A stretch of 64,000 bases of DNA from UBA7985 sp049612785. GTDB lineage: Bacteria; Pseudomonadota; Alphaproteobacteria; UBA7985. Positions 9,010 to 18,138 of the stretch are shown here, piece after piece. Every line of letters starts with the position of its first letter. Position 1 is the first letter of the stretch. A model generated the notes under the pieces. That model was given only the letters and a program-made list of their open reading frames with translations, did not search any database and was not told where the DNA came from. Made by a program: the position numbers and the translations under genes. The stretch lies in contig JBMZBW010000001.1 in the NCBI GenBank assembly GCA_049612785.1, positions 1 to 64,000 of the forward strand, given 5' to 3'.

Positions 9010-10116
9010 TTAGTAGAGCGCTACGGCTTCTGCGTCAGGATTGGAGAACGGGAGCAGGTACTCGCGGTTCAGGGGCCAGACAACAGGTTGGTTGCGGTCG
9101 GGAACTTCTGGCTCAGCCATTTCGTCACCGACGAAGATTTCGAGGTTTCGAGGCGCAACCGTAAAGAGACGCAGACCGTCCTGGTGTGTGACAGACAGTT
9201 CGTCATCACGCTGCAGCATGCGGGACGCAATGATGTTGTCCTGATAATCCCGCACCTGAACCCATACGAGGTCTACCGCCACCAGACGGTACCGAACCGT
9301 TGTATCGATTTCAGGATCGTCTTCGCGACTTGGCGCGACGGCGACTTCCCGGACTTTTGGAATTGGAACACCAAAGACGTTCTCAGCAACCGGCGCTTGG
9401 TAGCGGGGATCAAGGTCGCCCTCAGTACCAGACTGAATGACCACAACTTCCTGACCTTCTGGAACGTCACGAAGAACCGGCTGAACGGGCAATTCTCTGC
9501 CTTCGATTTCCAACACCCGCTTGGCCGTTGGATCAGAGGCCGTAACGCCGTACAGGAACGTATCAGCCACAACAGCGTTTTCGTTGCCCAGGTTTGCTGT
9601 GGCGACGTTTCGATCATCACTGGCAACCACGGTCCACAGGGTCCAGCTCGACATCAGGCCAACCACAGCCAGCAAAGCAAAGACAAAACGGCTGACGGTT
9701 GAATCATTGCGAGCGCTGGTGTGCGCCATGGCAAGTTTCTGCGGAACCGGCGGAGCCTGCAGGTCGTCGATTTCCTCGCGGAAGCGCGCAACCATGTCTT
9801 CAACCGGCAAGCCCAGATACTTGGCGTAGGAGCGGACGAAACCAATGGCGTAGGGCCGAGCTGGCAATTCGTCGTACCGACCATCTTCGAGCATGCCCAG
9901 ATAGTGCGGGCGGATGCGCAGGTGTTCGGAGACTTCTGGCAGGTCGAGGCCGTAAGCTTCGCGGTAAGCTTTCAGGATGGCAGCGAGCGGATACGCCTGC
10001 CACTCATTGGGGTCGTAGTCAAAACGCACAGGTGCGTCAGTCCAGTCATCCACGGCAACGTGGATGTCAGATGATGCCGTTCCCTGTCGGTCCCAATAGT
10101 CCAATGAAAACCCCAA
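9010..10116 (-). CDS. rodZ: RodZ-like cytoskeletal membrane protein
   Basis: 368 aa with the RodZ layout: an N-terminal cytoplasmic helix-turn-helix (about residues 45-115, with LPEVSEHLRIRPHYLGMLEDG), one transmembrane segment (about 143-163, FVFALLAVVGLMSSW), and a periplasmic C-terminal DUF4115 domain (DLVWVQVRDYQDNIIASRML). RodZ links MreB filaments to the elongasome and cell shape. It differs from E. coli RodZ in an acidic N-terminal extension of about 40 residues before the HTH. Position upstream of hisS is shared by several proteobacteria. Confidence 0.88.
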   Translation of the reverse strand: MGFSLDYWDRQGTASSDIHVAVDDWTDAPVRFDYDPNEWQAYPLAAILKAYREAYGLDLPEVSEHLRIRPHYLGMLEDGRYDELPARPYAIGFVRSYAKYLGLPVEDMVARFREEIDDLQAPPVPQKLAMAHTSARNDSTVSRFVFALLAVVGLMSSWTLWTVVASDDRNVATANLGNENAVVADTFLYGVTASDPTAKRVLEIEGRELPVQPVLRDVPEGQEVVVIQSGTEGDLDPRYQAPVAENVFGVPIPKVREVAVAPSREDDPEIDTTVRYRLVAVDLVWVQVRDYQDNIIASRMLQRDDELSVTHQDGLRLFTVAPRNLEIFVGDEMAEPEVPDRNQPVVWPLNREYLLPFSNPDAEAVALY

Positions 10117-10259
10117 TTTTCTTAAATTCCCGAGCCTGCGTTTGCGGTTTCAGCTCGGTTTAATTCGCGTGCGCAAATTACAGTCAGCCTGAGGCAAAAA
10201 CAAGGCGAGTCGCCAGAGGGCGCATAAACTTTTTCGGATTCGCTTATTAATAGCGTAGA

Positions 10260-10622
10260 TCAAGAAGATGCTATCAATCCGGGCAGAGATTCACCACCTG
10301 CGATATGTATGTGGAAGTGCGGCACTTCCTGATGCGCGTGTTTTCCGTGATTCGCAAGCAATCTGTAGCCCGACTCGGTCACCCCTTCGAGGGCCGCTAC
10401 AGCCTGCACAGCTCGCATAAAACCGCCAATCTCAGCATCTGAGGCAGCGGTCGAAAAGTCATCAAAACTGACGTACTCACCCTTGGGAATGACGAGCGTA
10501 TGCACCTTGGCTTGCGGGTTGATGTCACGGAACGCCAAAGCGAAGTCATCCTCGTAAACTTTATCACAAGGAATCTCGCCGCGCAGGATCTTCGCGAAGA
10601 TGTTGTTGCTGTCGTAAGCCAT
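10260..10622 (-). CDS. HIT family nucleotide hydrolase (HinT-like)
   Basis: 120 aa purine nucleoside phosphoramidase-type protein. The C-terminal histidine triad is HQEVPHFHIHIAGG (HxHxH). The start is ATG 10622 with AGGAAG upstream; the longer frame (to 10727) would overlap hisE. It sits last in the histidine operon, 22 bp after hisE, an order common in Alphaproteobacteria. Its role in the pathway is not established. Confidence 0.93.
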   Translation of the reverse strand: MAYDSNNIFAKILRGEIPCDKVYEDDFALAFRDINPQAKVHTLVIPKGEYVSFDDFSTAASDAEIGGFMRAVQAVAALEGVTESGYRLLANHGKHAHQEVPHFHIHIAGGESLPGLIASS

Positions 10623-10644
10623 GTTTTGCTTCCTCGTTTTCAGT

Positions 10645-10986
10645 CTACTTGAGCCGACCTGCGCGCTCTTCGAGTTCGGGCATTTTGTGCCGTTTGGCGA
10701 GCTCTTTCCAAACGTCTTTGGGGGCAATACCGCGGTCTTTCCACATCACCAGCATGAAGTAGAGCACATCGGCAGATTCTTCGATCAGGTGGCCCTTCCG
10801 CTTTGCAATGGCTTCGATCACTGTTTCGACAGCCTCCTCACCAAACTTCTGAGCGATTTTGGCCGTTCCGCGTTCGAACAGGCGGACGGTTCGACTGTCG
10901 GAGTTTTCGCCTTTCTTATATTCGGCGTGACGGTCTTCAATGGTCTTGAAAACACGGTCTAGAACTTCAGCGCTGTAGCTGCTCAT
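10645..10986 (-). CDS. hisE: Phosphoribosyl-ATP pyrophosphatase
   Basis: Second step of histidine biosynthesis, hydrolysing PR-ATP to PR-AMP; 113 aa. It has the all-helical MazG-like fold, with the metal-binding helix GEEAVETVIEA and EESADVLYFMLVMW. The ATG (10986) overlaps the hisF stop. It is stand-alone, not fused to hisI, and hisI is not in the window. Confidence 0.96.
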   Translation of the reverse strand: MSSYSAEVLDRVFKTIEDRHAEYKKGENSDSRTVRLFERGTAKIAQKFGEEAVETVIEAIAKRKGHLIEESADVLYFMLVMWKDRGIAPKDVWKELAKRHKMPELEERAGRLK

Positions 10987-11756
10987 GCGGAAACCACCTT
11001 GCGTGTTGGAATGCCGGCCTGGGCCATGTGATCTTTTACCTGACCAATGCTGTAGGTGCCAAAGTGGAAAACTGATGCAGCGAGCACTGCGTTAGCCTTT
11101 CCTTCAATGATGCCGTCAACAAAGTGTTCCAGCTTGCCGACGCCACCGCTGGCAATCACTGGAATCGGAACAGCTTCCGCTACAGCACGGGTTAGATCGA
11201 GGTTAAAGCCAATTTTGGTGCCATCGCGATCCATAGAGGTCAGCAGAATTTCTCCCGCACCGCGCCGGGCGACGTCCTCGGCCCATTTTACCGCATCAAT
11301 GCCGGTATTGTGCCGACCGCCGCGGGTATAGACATCCCAGCCCGTGCCGTCTTCGCGGGCCTTCGCATCGATGGCAACCACGATGCATTGGCTGCCGTAT
11401 TTGCCCGATGCACGATCGACCAAGTCGGGATCAGTCACCGCTGCAGAGTTCATGGACGCCTTGTCCGCCCCGGCGAGCAGCAGTTTTCGCACGTCTTCCA
11501 CCGCCCGAACCCCGCCGCCAACGGTCAGCGGTACAAAAACCTGTTCCGCCGTTCGCGCGATGACGTCGTAGATGGTTTCGCGGTCTTCGTGGCTGGCCGT
11601 GATGTCAAGAAAACACAGCTCATCGGCTCCGGCTGCGTCATAGACCTTGGCTTGCTCAACCGGGTCACCCGCATCGACAAGATCGACAAAGTTCACGCCT
11701 TTAACCACACGCCCGGCGTGGACGTCCAAACAAGGGATGACGCGGGCCTTAAGCAT
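10983..11756 (-). CDS. hisF: Imidazole glycerol phosphate synthase cyclase subunit
   Basis: TIM-barrel synthase partner of HisH, closing the imidazole ring and releasing AICAR, which feeds PurH (also in this window). 257 aa; begins MLKARVIPCLDVHAGRVVKG with the catalytic Asp in CLD, and the second catalytic Asp in LLTSMDRDGTK. It overlaps hisA by eight bases and hisE by four, so the block is tightly coupled. Confidence 0.98.
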   Translation of the reverse strand: MLKARVIPCLDVHAGRVVKGVNFVDLVDAGDPVEQAKVYDAAGADELCFLDITASHEDRETIYDVIARTAEQVFVPLTVGGGVRAVEDVRKLLLAGADKASMNSAAVTDPDLVDRASGKYGSQCIVVAIDAKAREDGTGWDVYTRGGRHNTGIDAVKWAEDVARRGAGEILLTSMDRDGTKIGFNLDLTRAVAEAVPIPVIASGGVGKLEHFVDGIIEGKANAVLAASVFHFGTYSIGQVKDHMAQAGIPTRKVVSA

Positions 11757-12480
11757 GGCACAGTTCCAGCGCAGCTTTCAGGTCGATCCGGCCATCATAG
11801 AGCGCGCGGCCTGAAATCGCGCCTTCCAGATTGGCACCGTTTTCCTTTGCATCACGCACGGCGCGAAGGTCTTGGATATCGGCAACACCGCCGCTCGCAA
11901 TGACCGGGATGGAAATGGCGTTGGCAAGATCAACAGTGGCTTGCAGGTTAACCCCAGTCAGCGCGCCATCGCGGTCAATATCGGTGAAAACAATGGCAGC
12001 AACACCCGCGTCTTCGAATTTCTGAGCCAGTTCCAAGGCTGTCATCTCCCCGGTTTCGACCCAGCCTTCAACCGCCACTTTGCCGCCTTTGGCGTCGATC
12101 CCGACAACAATCTGACCGGGAAAGAGGCGGCAGGCTTCGATGACAAGGTCCGGATCTCGCGCGGCGATGGTGCCGAGGATCACACGGTCGATCCCCGCAT
12201 CAAGCCAGTGGCGGATGTTTTCCAGCGTGCGGATCCCGCCGCCAAGCTGCATCTTGCCGGGGAAAGCGGCGCGAATTGACTTCACGGCTGCATCGTTGAT
12301 GGGCCGACCTTCGACCGCACCGTTCAGGTCCACCACATGCAACCAATCGCATCCTGCTTCAGAAAAGGCTCTCGCCTGTGCGCCGGGGTCTTCGCCATAT
12401 ACGGTTACAGCGTCCAAATCGCCATAAAGCAGCCGAACAACCTGACCTTCCTTGAGGTCAATGGCAGGGAAGAGGATCAT
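11749..12480 (-). CDS. hisA: Phosphoribosylformimino-5-aminoimidazole carboxamide ribotide isomerase
   Basis: ProFAR isomerase, a TIM barrel homologous to HisF; 243 aa starting MILFPAIDLKEGQVVRL (ATG 12480). The catalytic Asp of FPAID and the later FTDIDRDGALTG loop are present. A longer open frame upstream overlaps the GNAT gene and is not used. Confidence 0.98.
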   Translation of the reverse strand: MILFPAIDLKEGQVVRLLYGDLDAVTVYGEDPGAQARAFSEAGCDWLHVVDLNGAVEGRPINDAAVKSIRAAFPGKMQLGGGIRTLENIRHWLDAGIDRVILGTIAARDPDLVIEACRLFPGQIVVGIDAKGGKVAVEGWVETGEMTALELAQKFEDAGVAAIVFTDIDRDGALTGVNLQATVDLANAISIPVIASGGVADIQDLRAVRDAKENGANLEGAISGRALYDGRIDLKAALELCHA

Positions 12481-12481
12481 A

Positions 12482-13042
12482 TCAAGTGAGTTCCTTGGCG
12501 TAGTGGTGACCGGCAATCCAGCGGCCATCGACGAAAGCATACTGCGGCTGCGTTCCCCAACGCGTGTAACCCAGACTTTCATAGGTCCGGATTGCGTTGG
12601 TTTGGGTTTCCCGCAAATCCAGCGTCAGTGCTCGAAGGCCGATTGTTTGCGCATCGGCTTCAACGGCATCAATCAGCATATGGCCCAGCCCCTTGCCCCG
12701 CGCCCAACTGGCGATAAACGCGGACGTCACGCGGCCCAGCATGGCTTGAGCTTCGTTGTTCCGTGGGTTGAGGTGCAGCTGGATCGAGCCGGCGATCAGA
12801 CCATCGAGACGGGCAACAAAAACCCGGCGATCAGGGATGAGCATCAATCCCTGCCAATAGCGTTCCAGCGTGTCGCGAGGTGGCGGCGAAAGCCAGCCGA
12901 AACCGCCGCCCGCTTCAATTGCATCGACGGTTGCGTCACACAGATCCTGTAAGTCGCCTTCGCTCAGGTTTTCAGCCAGCGAAACCGATTTGCTGGCATC
13001 CTGACTGAAGACTTTTGAGCGTTGCGGCGTCACGGCTTCCAC
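12482..13042 (-). CDS. GNAT family N-acetyltransferase
   Basis: 186 aa Gcn5-related acetyltransferase. The acetyl-CoA loop is SWARGKGLGHMLIDAVEADA (R/QxxGxG/A), followed by LTLDLRETQTNAIRTYESLGY. The substrate is unknown. It lies between hisH and hisA; its start overlaps the hisH end by 13 bases and its stop abuts the hisA start, so it is translated as part of the histidine operon. It could modify an unrelated small molecule, or act on a pathway intermediate or a protein. Confidence 0.88.
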   Translation of the reverse strand: MEAVTPQRSKVFSQDASKSVSLAENLSEGDLQDLCDATVDAIEAGGGFGWLSPPPRDTLERYWQGLMLIPDRRVFVARLDGLIAGSIQLHLNPRNNEAQAMLGRVTSAFIASWARGKGLGHMLIDAVEADAQTIGLRALTLDLRETQTNAIRTYESLGYTRWGTQPQYAFVDGRWIAGHHYAKELT

Positions 13043-13656
13043 CTCAAAAACTGGGACAGCAGTTTCAGACCCATGGCCTGACTCTTTTCCGGGTGAAACT
13101 GGGTTCCGATCAGGTTGTCTCGACCGACCACGGCTGTCACTTCTCCGGCATAGTCTGTGACCATTAACTGGTGCTCGTCCTGCGCCGTTTCAAAGGCGTA
13201 CGAGTGGACAAAGTAGACGTCTTCGCCCGCCAGACCGTCCAGAACCGGGTGCGATGCGCCTTTTTCACTCAGGCTATTCCAACCCATTTGCGGAATTTTA
13301 AGACGGGGGTCGCTGGGTTGGATGGGCGCAATGTCGCCCGGTATCCAGCCAAATCCCTCGTGGACGCCATGCTCAAGTCCGCGTGTCGCCATCAGCTGCA
13401 TGCCCACACAAATCCCCAGATAGGGTTTGGCTTGGTTCAGGGCAAAGTCGGTGATGGCTTCATACAAACCATCAATCGCCTTCACCCCCGCAAGACAGTC
13501 TGCAAAAGCGCCCTGACCCGGCACAACCAGATAGTCCGCAGCACGAACAGCCTCGGGGTCAGCTGTGACCTGCACGGGACTGTCAGCCACGCGCTCAAGC
13601 GCTTTGGCGGCGGATCGGAGGTTTCCGGAGCCGTAATCGACGACAACAATCTTCAT
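13030..13656 (-). CDS. hisH: Imidazole glycerol phosphate synthase glutaminase subunit
   Basis: Class I glutamine amidotransferase that supplies ammonia to HisF; 208 aa. The nucleophile Cys lies in LGICVGMQLM and the His/Glu pair in GTQFHPEKSQ. It follows hisB by three bases on the minus strand. Confidence 0.98.
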   Translation of the reverse strand: MKIVVVDYGSGNLRSAAKALERVADSPVQVTADPEAVRAADYLVVPGQGAFADCLAGVKAIDGLYEAITDFALNQAKPYLGICVGMQLMATRGLEHGVHEGFGWIPGDIAPIQPSDPRLKIPQMGWNSLSEKGASHPVLDGLAGEDVYFVHSYAFETAQDEHQLMVTDYAGEVTAVVGRDNLIGTQFHPEKSQAMGLKLLSQFLRWKP

Positions 13657-13659
13657 CGT

Positions 13660-14265
13660 TTATCCGTCCAGAGCACCTTTGGTCGAAGGGATCTGGTCCG
13701 CGGCACGGGGATCCACGCTCACGGCCATACGCACCGCCCGGGCAAAGGCCTTGAAGCAGGCTTCAGCCTTGTGGTGGCTGTTCGCACCGTAAAGCACGGC
13801 GATGTGGACGTTGGCCTGTGCAGCGTTGGTCACTCCCTGGAAAAACTCACGGAACAGTTCGGTCTCCATAGTCCCGAGGGTTGGCATTTCAAAGGTTGCA
13901 TCCCAAACCAGATGGGGCCGACCTGAAAAATCCACGACGGCGCGGGCCAAAGCCTCGTCCATAGGAACGTAGGCGTGGCCATAGCGATTGATGCCGCGCT
14001 TGTCTCCCAAGGCCTCTTTGATTGCCTGACCCAGCACCAATCCGACATCTTCGGTGGTGTGGTGCGCATCGATGTGTAGGTCGCCTTTGGCCTCCACGGT
14101 CAGGTCCATGAGCGCATGCTTGCCGAACAGATCGAGCATGTGATCAAGAAAGCCGATTCCGGTGGAAATCTGGTTTTTGCCAGTTCCGTCCAGATTGAGA
14201 GTCAGGGAAACGTCTGTTTCACTGGTTTTGCGCTGCAAAGATACGGTCCGCGCGGATGAAGCCAT
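13660..14265 (-). CDS. hisB: Imidazoleglycerol-phosphate dehydratase
   Basis: Manganese enzyme dehydrating IGP to imidazole acetol phosphate; 201 aa, the single-domain form without the HisB phosphatase. Metal-binding motifs are FLDHMLDLFGKH, DAHHTTEDVG, and SHHKAEACFKAFARA near the C-terminus. Start set at ATG 14265 (MASSARTVSLQRKTSE), the usual family N-terminus; the frame stays open upstream into the hslV gene but those residues match nothing. First gene of the histidine operon. Confidence 0.97.
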   Translation of the reverse strand: MASSARTVSLQRKTSETDVSLTLNLDGTGKNQISTGIGFLDHMLDLFGKHALMDLTVEAKGDLHIDAHHTTEDVGLVLGQAIKEALGDKRGINRYGHAYVPMDEALARAVVDFSGRPHLVWDATFEMPTLGTMETELFREFFQGVTNAAQANVHIAVLYGANSHHKAEACFKAFARAVRMAVSVDPRAADQIPSTKGALDG

Positions 14266-14315
14266 GGGGCGTACTCCGTGGATACAGGTGGTGGTGGCTC
14301 TATGTAGCAGGGTCT

Positions 14316-14334
14316 TTGGTTGGGGTCCAACCAA
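14316..14334. promoter_or_regulatory. Dyad in the hisB/hslV divergent promoter region
   Basis: TTGGTTGG-GGT-CCAACCAA is a perfect 8-bp inverted repeat with a 3-bp centre, inside the 151-bp gap between two divergently transcribed operons. It could be an operator or, in hisB-strand RNA, a hairpin. No U-run follows. Confidence 0.45.
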
Positions 14335-14416
14335 GGCTGTGACTTGCGACTGAGGCCTGCGCATCCTACGTCTGTGACCAACGCAATAGAGAAACCAATC
14401 GGGAAATATCACGCTT

Positions 14417-14995
14417 ATGAGCGATGAACACGTGATGCACGGCACCACCATCCTGTCCGTCCGCAAAGGCAACGAAGTTGTCGTGGCCGGTGATGGACAG
14501 GTGAGCCTGGGTCCTACGGTCATGAAAGGCACGGCAATCAAGGTCCGTCGCCTCGGTAAACGCAACGACGTTATCGGCGGTTTTGCTGGTGCAACGGCGG
14601 ATGCCTTTACCTTGTTTGAACGGCTTGAAGCCAAGCTGGAGACTTACCCCGGACAGCTGGTTCGCGCAGCCGTGGAGCTGGCCAAAGACTGGCGGTCAGA
14701 CCGTTACCTGCGCCGGTTGGAGGCTATGTTGATCGTCGTAGATTCCGAGCATTCATTGATCGTGACAGGAACCGGTGACGTGGTTGAAGCCGAGGCCGAT
14801 GGTGTACTGGCCATTGGGTCGGGCGGGAACTACGCCCTGTCGGCTGCACGTGCGCTCATTACAATCGAAGATGACAGCCTGACAGCTGAGGATATCGCGC
14901 GTCGATCCATGAAAGTGGCCGGTGATATCTGTGTTTACACCAACCATTCTGTGCGTCTGGAAAAGCTCGAAAACAAAGCGGGAAGCCAAAAATAA
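14417..14995 (+). CDS. hslV: ATP-dependent protease subunit HslV
   Basis: Proteasome-like peptidase of the HslVU complex; 192 aa. Processing before the Thr pair in MHGTTILSVRKG would expose the catalytic N-terminal threonine; the extra N-terminal residues MSDEHV are common in Alphaproteobacteria. AGDGQVSLG and GGFAGATADAFTLFE match the family. Stop TAA overlaps the hslU start by one base. Confidence 0.97.
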   Translation: MSDEHVMHGTTILSVRKGNEVVVAGDGQVSLGPTVMKGTAIKVRRLGKRNDVIGGFAGATADAFTLFERLEAKLETYPGQLVRAAVELAKDWRSDRYLRRLEAMLIVVDSEHSLIVTGTGDVVEAEADGVLAIGSGGNYALSAARALITIEDDSLTAEDIARRSMKVAGDICVYTNHSVRLEKLENKAGSQK

Positions 14996-16308
14996 TGGGA
15001 AATACCAACTTTTCACCCCGTGAAATCGTCTCCGAGTTAGACCGGTTTATCGTTGGACAAAATGACGCCAAGCGCGCGGTTGCTGTTGCACTGCGGAACC
15101 GCTGGCGTCGTCAGCAATTGCCAGACAATCTGCGCGAAGAAGTGCTGCCCAAAAACATTCTGATGATCGGACCCACGGGTTGCGGCAAAACCGAAATTGC
15201 CCGGCGTCTGGCAAAGCTCGCCAACGCACCCTTTATCAAGGTCGAAGCGACCAAATTCACGGAAGTCGGTTACGTGGGCCGTGACGTTGAGTCCATCGTG
15301 CGCGATCTGGTGGAGCTGGCAATTACTAGCACGCGGTTGCAGCAGCGTGATGCCGTGAAGGCCAAGGCGGAAATCATCGCTGAAGACCGCCTGATCGACG
15401 TGCTGACTGGCGCAGAAGCCAACAACGACACCAAGCAGAAATTCCGCAAGATGCTGCGCGAAGGTAAGTTGGATGACCGTGAGGTCGAGGTTGACCTTAA
15501 TGACAAATCCGGTGGCGGTCTGCCGACCATGGATATTCCCGGCATGCCCGGCGGTCAGATGGGGATGATCAACATCGGCGACATGCTCGGTGGCTTGGGT
15601 CAGCGCAAGGTCAAGCGGAAGCTGAAGGTCAATGAAGCTTACGAGCAGCTGGTCGAAGAAGAGGCTGATAACCTGATTGATCAGGAAGACCTGACGCGGA
15701 CTGCAATTCAGCGGGTAGAAAACGATGGCATCGTTTTTCTCGATGAAATCGACAAAATCGCTGTGAACTCTGACGTTCGCGGCGGGTCGGTGAGTCGGGA
15801 AGGGGTGCAACGGGATTTGCTGCCGCTCATTGAAGGCACCACGGTCACGACCAAGTATGGTCCGGTCAAGACGGACCACGTCTTGTTCATCTGCTCTGGC
15901 GCGTTCCACCTGTCTAAACCAAGCGATCTGCTGCCAGAACTTCAGGGCCGCATGCCGATCCGGGTCGAGCTGAACCCGCTGACCCGCGACGACCTCAAGC
16001 GTATCCTGACGGAGCCGGAAAACTCTTTGGTCAAGCAGTATGTAGCTTTACTGGGCACCGAGGGCGTTTCGCTGGACTTTGACGAAGCGTCCATTGACGC
16101 TCTGGCGGACCTTTCGGCTGAGATCAATCAGACGGTCGAAAACATCGGCGCACGCCGCCTTGCGACAGTGATGGAGCGTTTGCTCGAAGAGATTTCTTTT
16201 GCTGCGCCAGATCGAGGGGGTGAGACCATCAAGATCACCGAAGCCAAGGTCCGAGAAGAAGTCGGCGAGTTGGCCAAGGATGCCGACCTGAGCCGGTTTA
16301 TCCTCTAA
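14995..16308 (+). CDS. hslU: HslU ATPase, unfoldase subunit of HslVU
   Basis: AAA+ ATPase feeding substrates to HslV; 437 aa. Walker A GPTGCGKTE, Walker B VFLDEIDKI, an intermediate domain with a Gly/Met-rich loop (GMPGGQMGMINIGDMLGG), and the C-terminal tail ending LSRFIL that docks into HslV. Its ATG overlaps the hslV stop. Confidence 0.98.
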   Translation: MGNTNFSPREIVSELDRFIVGQNDAKRAVAVALRNRWRRQQLPDNLREEVLPKNILMIGPTGCGKTEIARRLAKLANAPFIKVEATKFTEVGYVGRDVESIVRDLVELAITSTRLQQRDAVKAKAEIIAEDRLIDVLTGAEANNDTKQKFRKMLREGKLDDREVEVDLNDKSGGGLPTMDIPGMPGGQMGMINIGDMLGGLGQRKVKRKLKVNEAYEQLVEEEADNLIDQEDLTRTAIQRVENDGIVFLDEIDKIAVNSDVRGGSVSREGVQRDLLPLIEGTTVTTKYGPVKTDHVLFICSGAFHLSKPSDLLPELQGRMPIRVELNPLTRDDLKRILTEPENSLVKQYVALLGTEGVSLDFDEASIDALADLSAEINQTVENIGARRLATVMERLLEEISFAAPDRGGETIKITEAKVREEVGELAKDADLSRFIL

Positions 16309-16315
16309 GGCAAAC

Positions 16316-16837
16316 TCAGGCTTTCCACTGCATGGGTTGCAGGTCACCACGCAGGTAAAGCGGGTGACCCGGCTCCCCGTGTTTGGTGAGTGTGAAGGCT
16401 TTGAGCGGGAAGGGCCTGAGCAGGTCCTGAAGCGCAGCGGAGCGATCCAAATGCGCGCCATGCGTGCCCCAACCACAGAGCAATGTGCCGCCCAGATCAT
16501 GTACGACCGTCGCTGTCTCCAGAATGGTTCGGTCATTGTCCGGGCCAACGGGGTCGGGGTGGGCTTTCATGTTCTTTGGGTCAGTCGCGCGATAGGCAAA
16601 GGCGTTCAGGACGATTACTTCGCCGTAACCCCAGCCCGCCGCGTAGCGTCGGCATTTGGCGACGGTCGGGTCGTCTTTGACCTCATCGGCGGTGCTGGGA
16701 TTGAGCAGGATGAAGGCAATCACCGGCTTTTCCTGTTCCAGCAAGCCAGCAGGTCGCCGTAAGAAATAGCGGTGAGACCGATCTGGGGACCAGGTTGTAT
16801 CAGTCCCCGGAAACAGAATGTCGCTGGTGGTCGGCAA
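16316..16837 (-). CDS. DUF1643 domain protein
   Basis: 173 aa protein of the DUF1643 family, recognised by FILLNPSTADEVKDDPTV, the Arg/Gly-rich CRRYAAGWGYGEVIVLNAFA and GPDNDRTI. The function is unknown; members often sit beside unrelated housekeeping genes. It follows proA by four bases on the minus strand and is convergent with hslU. No signal peptide or membrane segment. Confidence 0.85.
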   Translation of the reverse strand: MPTTSDILFPGTDTTWSPDRSHRYFLRRPAGLLEQEKPVIAFILLNPSTADEVKDDPTVAKCRRYAAGWGYGEVIVLNAFAYRATDPKNMKAHPDPVGPDNDRTILETATVVHDLGGTLLCGWGTHGAHLDRSAALQDLLRPFPLKAFTLTKHGEPGHPLYLRGDLQPMQWKA

Positions 16838-16841
16838 GCGC

Positions 16842-18101
16842 TTAGGGCCGGGTCTGGCCGGAACCTTCGACCACGTATTTGTAGGATGTCAGCTGCGCCG
16901 CTCCAACCGGGCCGCGCGCATGCATGCGACCCGTGGCAATTCCAATTTCTGCACCCATGCCAAACTCGCCACCATCGGCAAACTGTGTTGAGGCATTGTG
17001 CATGACGATTGCTGCATCAACTTCGCGCTGGAAGCGGGCGGCTGCGTCTGGATCAGCCGTAATGATGGCCTCGGTATGGTGCGAGCCGTGGGCGTTCACG
17101 TGCTCGATGGCTTGATCAAGATCGCTGACAACACGCACGGACAGCACGGAATCCAGATATTCCGTGTCCCAATCTGCTGCGGTTGCTGCGCCGATACCGC
17201 TCACCAGTGCCTGTGTTGCCTCATCCCCGCGAATGTCTTCACAGCCGGCTGACTTCAGTGCTGCAACAGCGCTTGGGAGGAACTGGGCTGCTACGTCCTG
17301 ATGCACCAGCATGGTCTCAGTCGCGCCGCAAATCCCGGTCCGGCGCATCTTGGCATTGACCACGACCTGTTCAGCCATCGCCAAGTCTGCATGAGCGTCC
17401 ACGTAAGTGTGGTTGATGCCATCAAGGTGGGAGAAGACCGGCACCCGCGCTTCGTTTTGTACGCGCTCGATCAAGCCCTTGCCCCCGCGTGGGACGATCA
17501 CATCGACGTACTCCGCCATTTTCAGCAACATACCAACCGCTTCCCGGTCTACCGTTGGAACCCGTTGCACGGCCTCCGCTGGCAGGCCCGCTGCGCGCAA
17601 CCCATCCTGCATGCACTCGAGGATGACGCCGGAGCTGTTAAAGCTGTCGGATCCCCCACGCAGGATCGCGGCATTTCCTGCTTTCAAGCACAGGGCCGCC
17701 GCGTCTGCGGTCACGTTGGGACGGCTTTCATAGATGATGCCAATCACGCCCAAAGGCACAGCAATCCGGCGAATGCGCAAACCATTTGGACGGTCGGTCG
17801 TCTCTAGCTCTTTACCCACGGGATCATCAAGCTCAGCAACAGAGGCCACACCGGCGGCCATGCCCTCAATCCGCTCTGGGGTCAGCAGAAGCCGGTCGAG
17901 CATCGCTTTGCTCAGGCCTTTCTCCTCGCCTGCTTTCATGTCGATTTCGTTCGCCGCGACAATGTCATCAACGCGCGCACGAATGGCAGCAGCAGCAGCA
18001 TGCAATGCTTCTTTCTTCTGCGGTGCCGGGGCCAGAGACAGCGTGTGCGCAGCGGCGCGTGCAGATTTTCCCAAAGCGTTCATGCTATCTTGCAGACTCA
18101 T
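16842..18101 (-). CDS. proA: Gamma-glutamyl phosphate reductase
   Basis: Second step of proline biosynthesis, reducing glutamyl-5-phosphate with NADPH to the semialdehyde; 419 aa. Aldehyde dehydrogenase fold with the catalytic Cys in RRTGICGATETML, and IIYESRPNVTADAA and VPRGGKGLI as family signatures. It lies 37 bp after proB on the same strand, so the two substrate-channelling enzymes are co-expressed. Confidence 0.98.
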   Translation of the reverse strand: MSLQDSMNALGKSARAAAHTLSLAPAPQKKEALHAAAAAIRARVDDIVAANEIDMKAGEEKGLSKAMLDRLLLTPERIEGMAAGVASVAELDDPVGKELETTDRPNGLRIRRIAVPLGVIGIIYESRPNVTADAAALCLKAGNAAILRGGSDSFNSSGVILECMQDGLRAAGLPAEAVQRVPTVDREAVGMLLKMAEYVDVIVPRGGKGLIERVQNEARVPVFSHLDGINHTYVDAHADLAMAEQVVVNAKMRRTGICGATETMLVHQDVAAQFLPSAVAALKSAGCEDIRGDEATQALVSGIGAATAADWDTEYLDSVLSVRVVSDLDQAIEHVNAHGSHHTEAIITADPDAAARFQREVDAAIVMHNASTQFADGGEFGMGAEIGIATGRMHARGPVGAAQLTSYKYVVEGSGQTRP

Positions 18102-18138
18102 GGCGAGCTCCCTTGCCCATCAGAAGGTGAATTTTATC

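Noticed and set aside
14266..14416. CACCACCACC on the hisB strand as a histidine leader peptide
   Set aside because: A TAG sits two codons before the first CAC in that frame and there is no start codon, so there is no leader peptide with a histidine run.
14266..14634. Extended hisB start (to 14634)
   Set aside because: The added residues match nothing in the family and would overlap hslV; the conserved N-terminus begins at ATG 14265.
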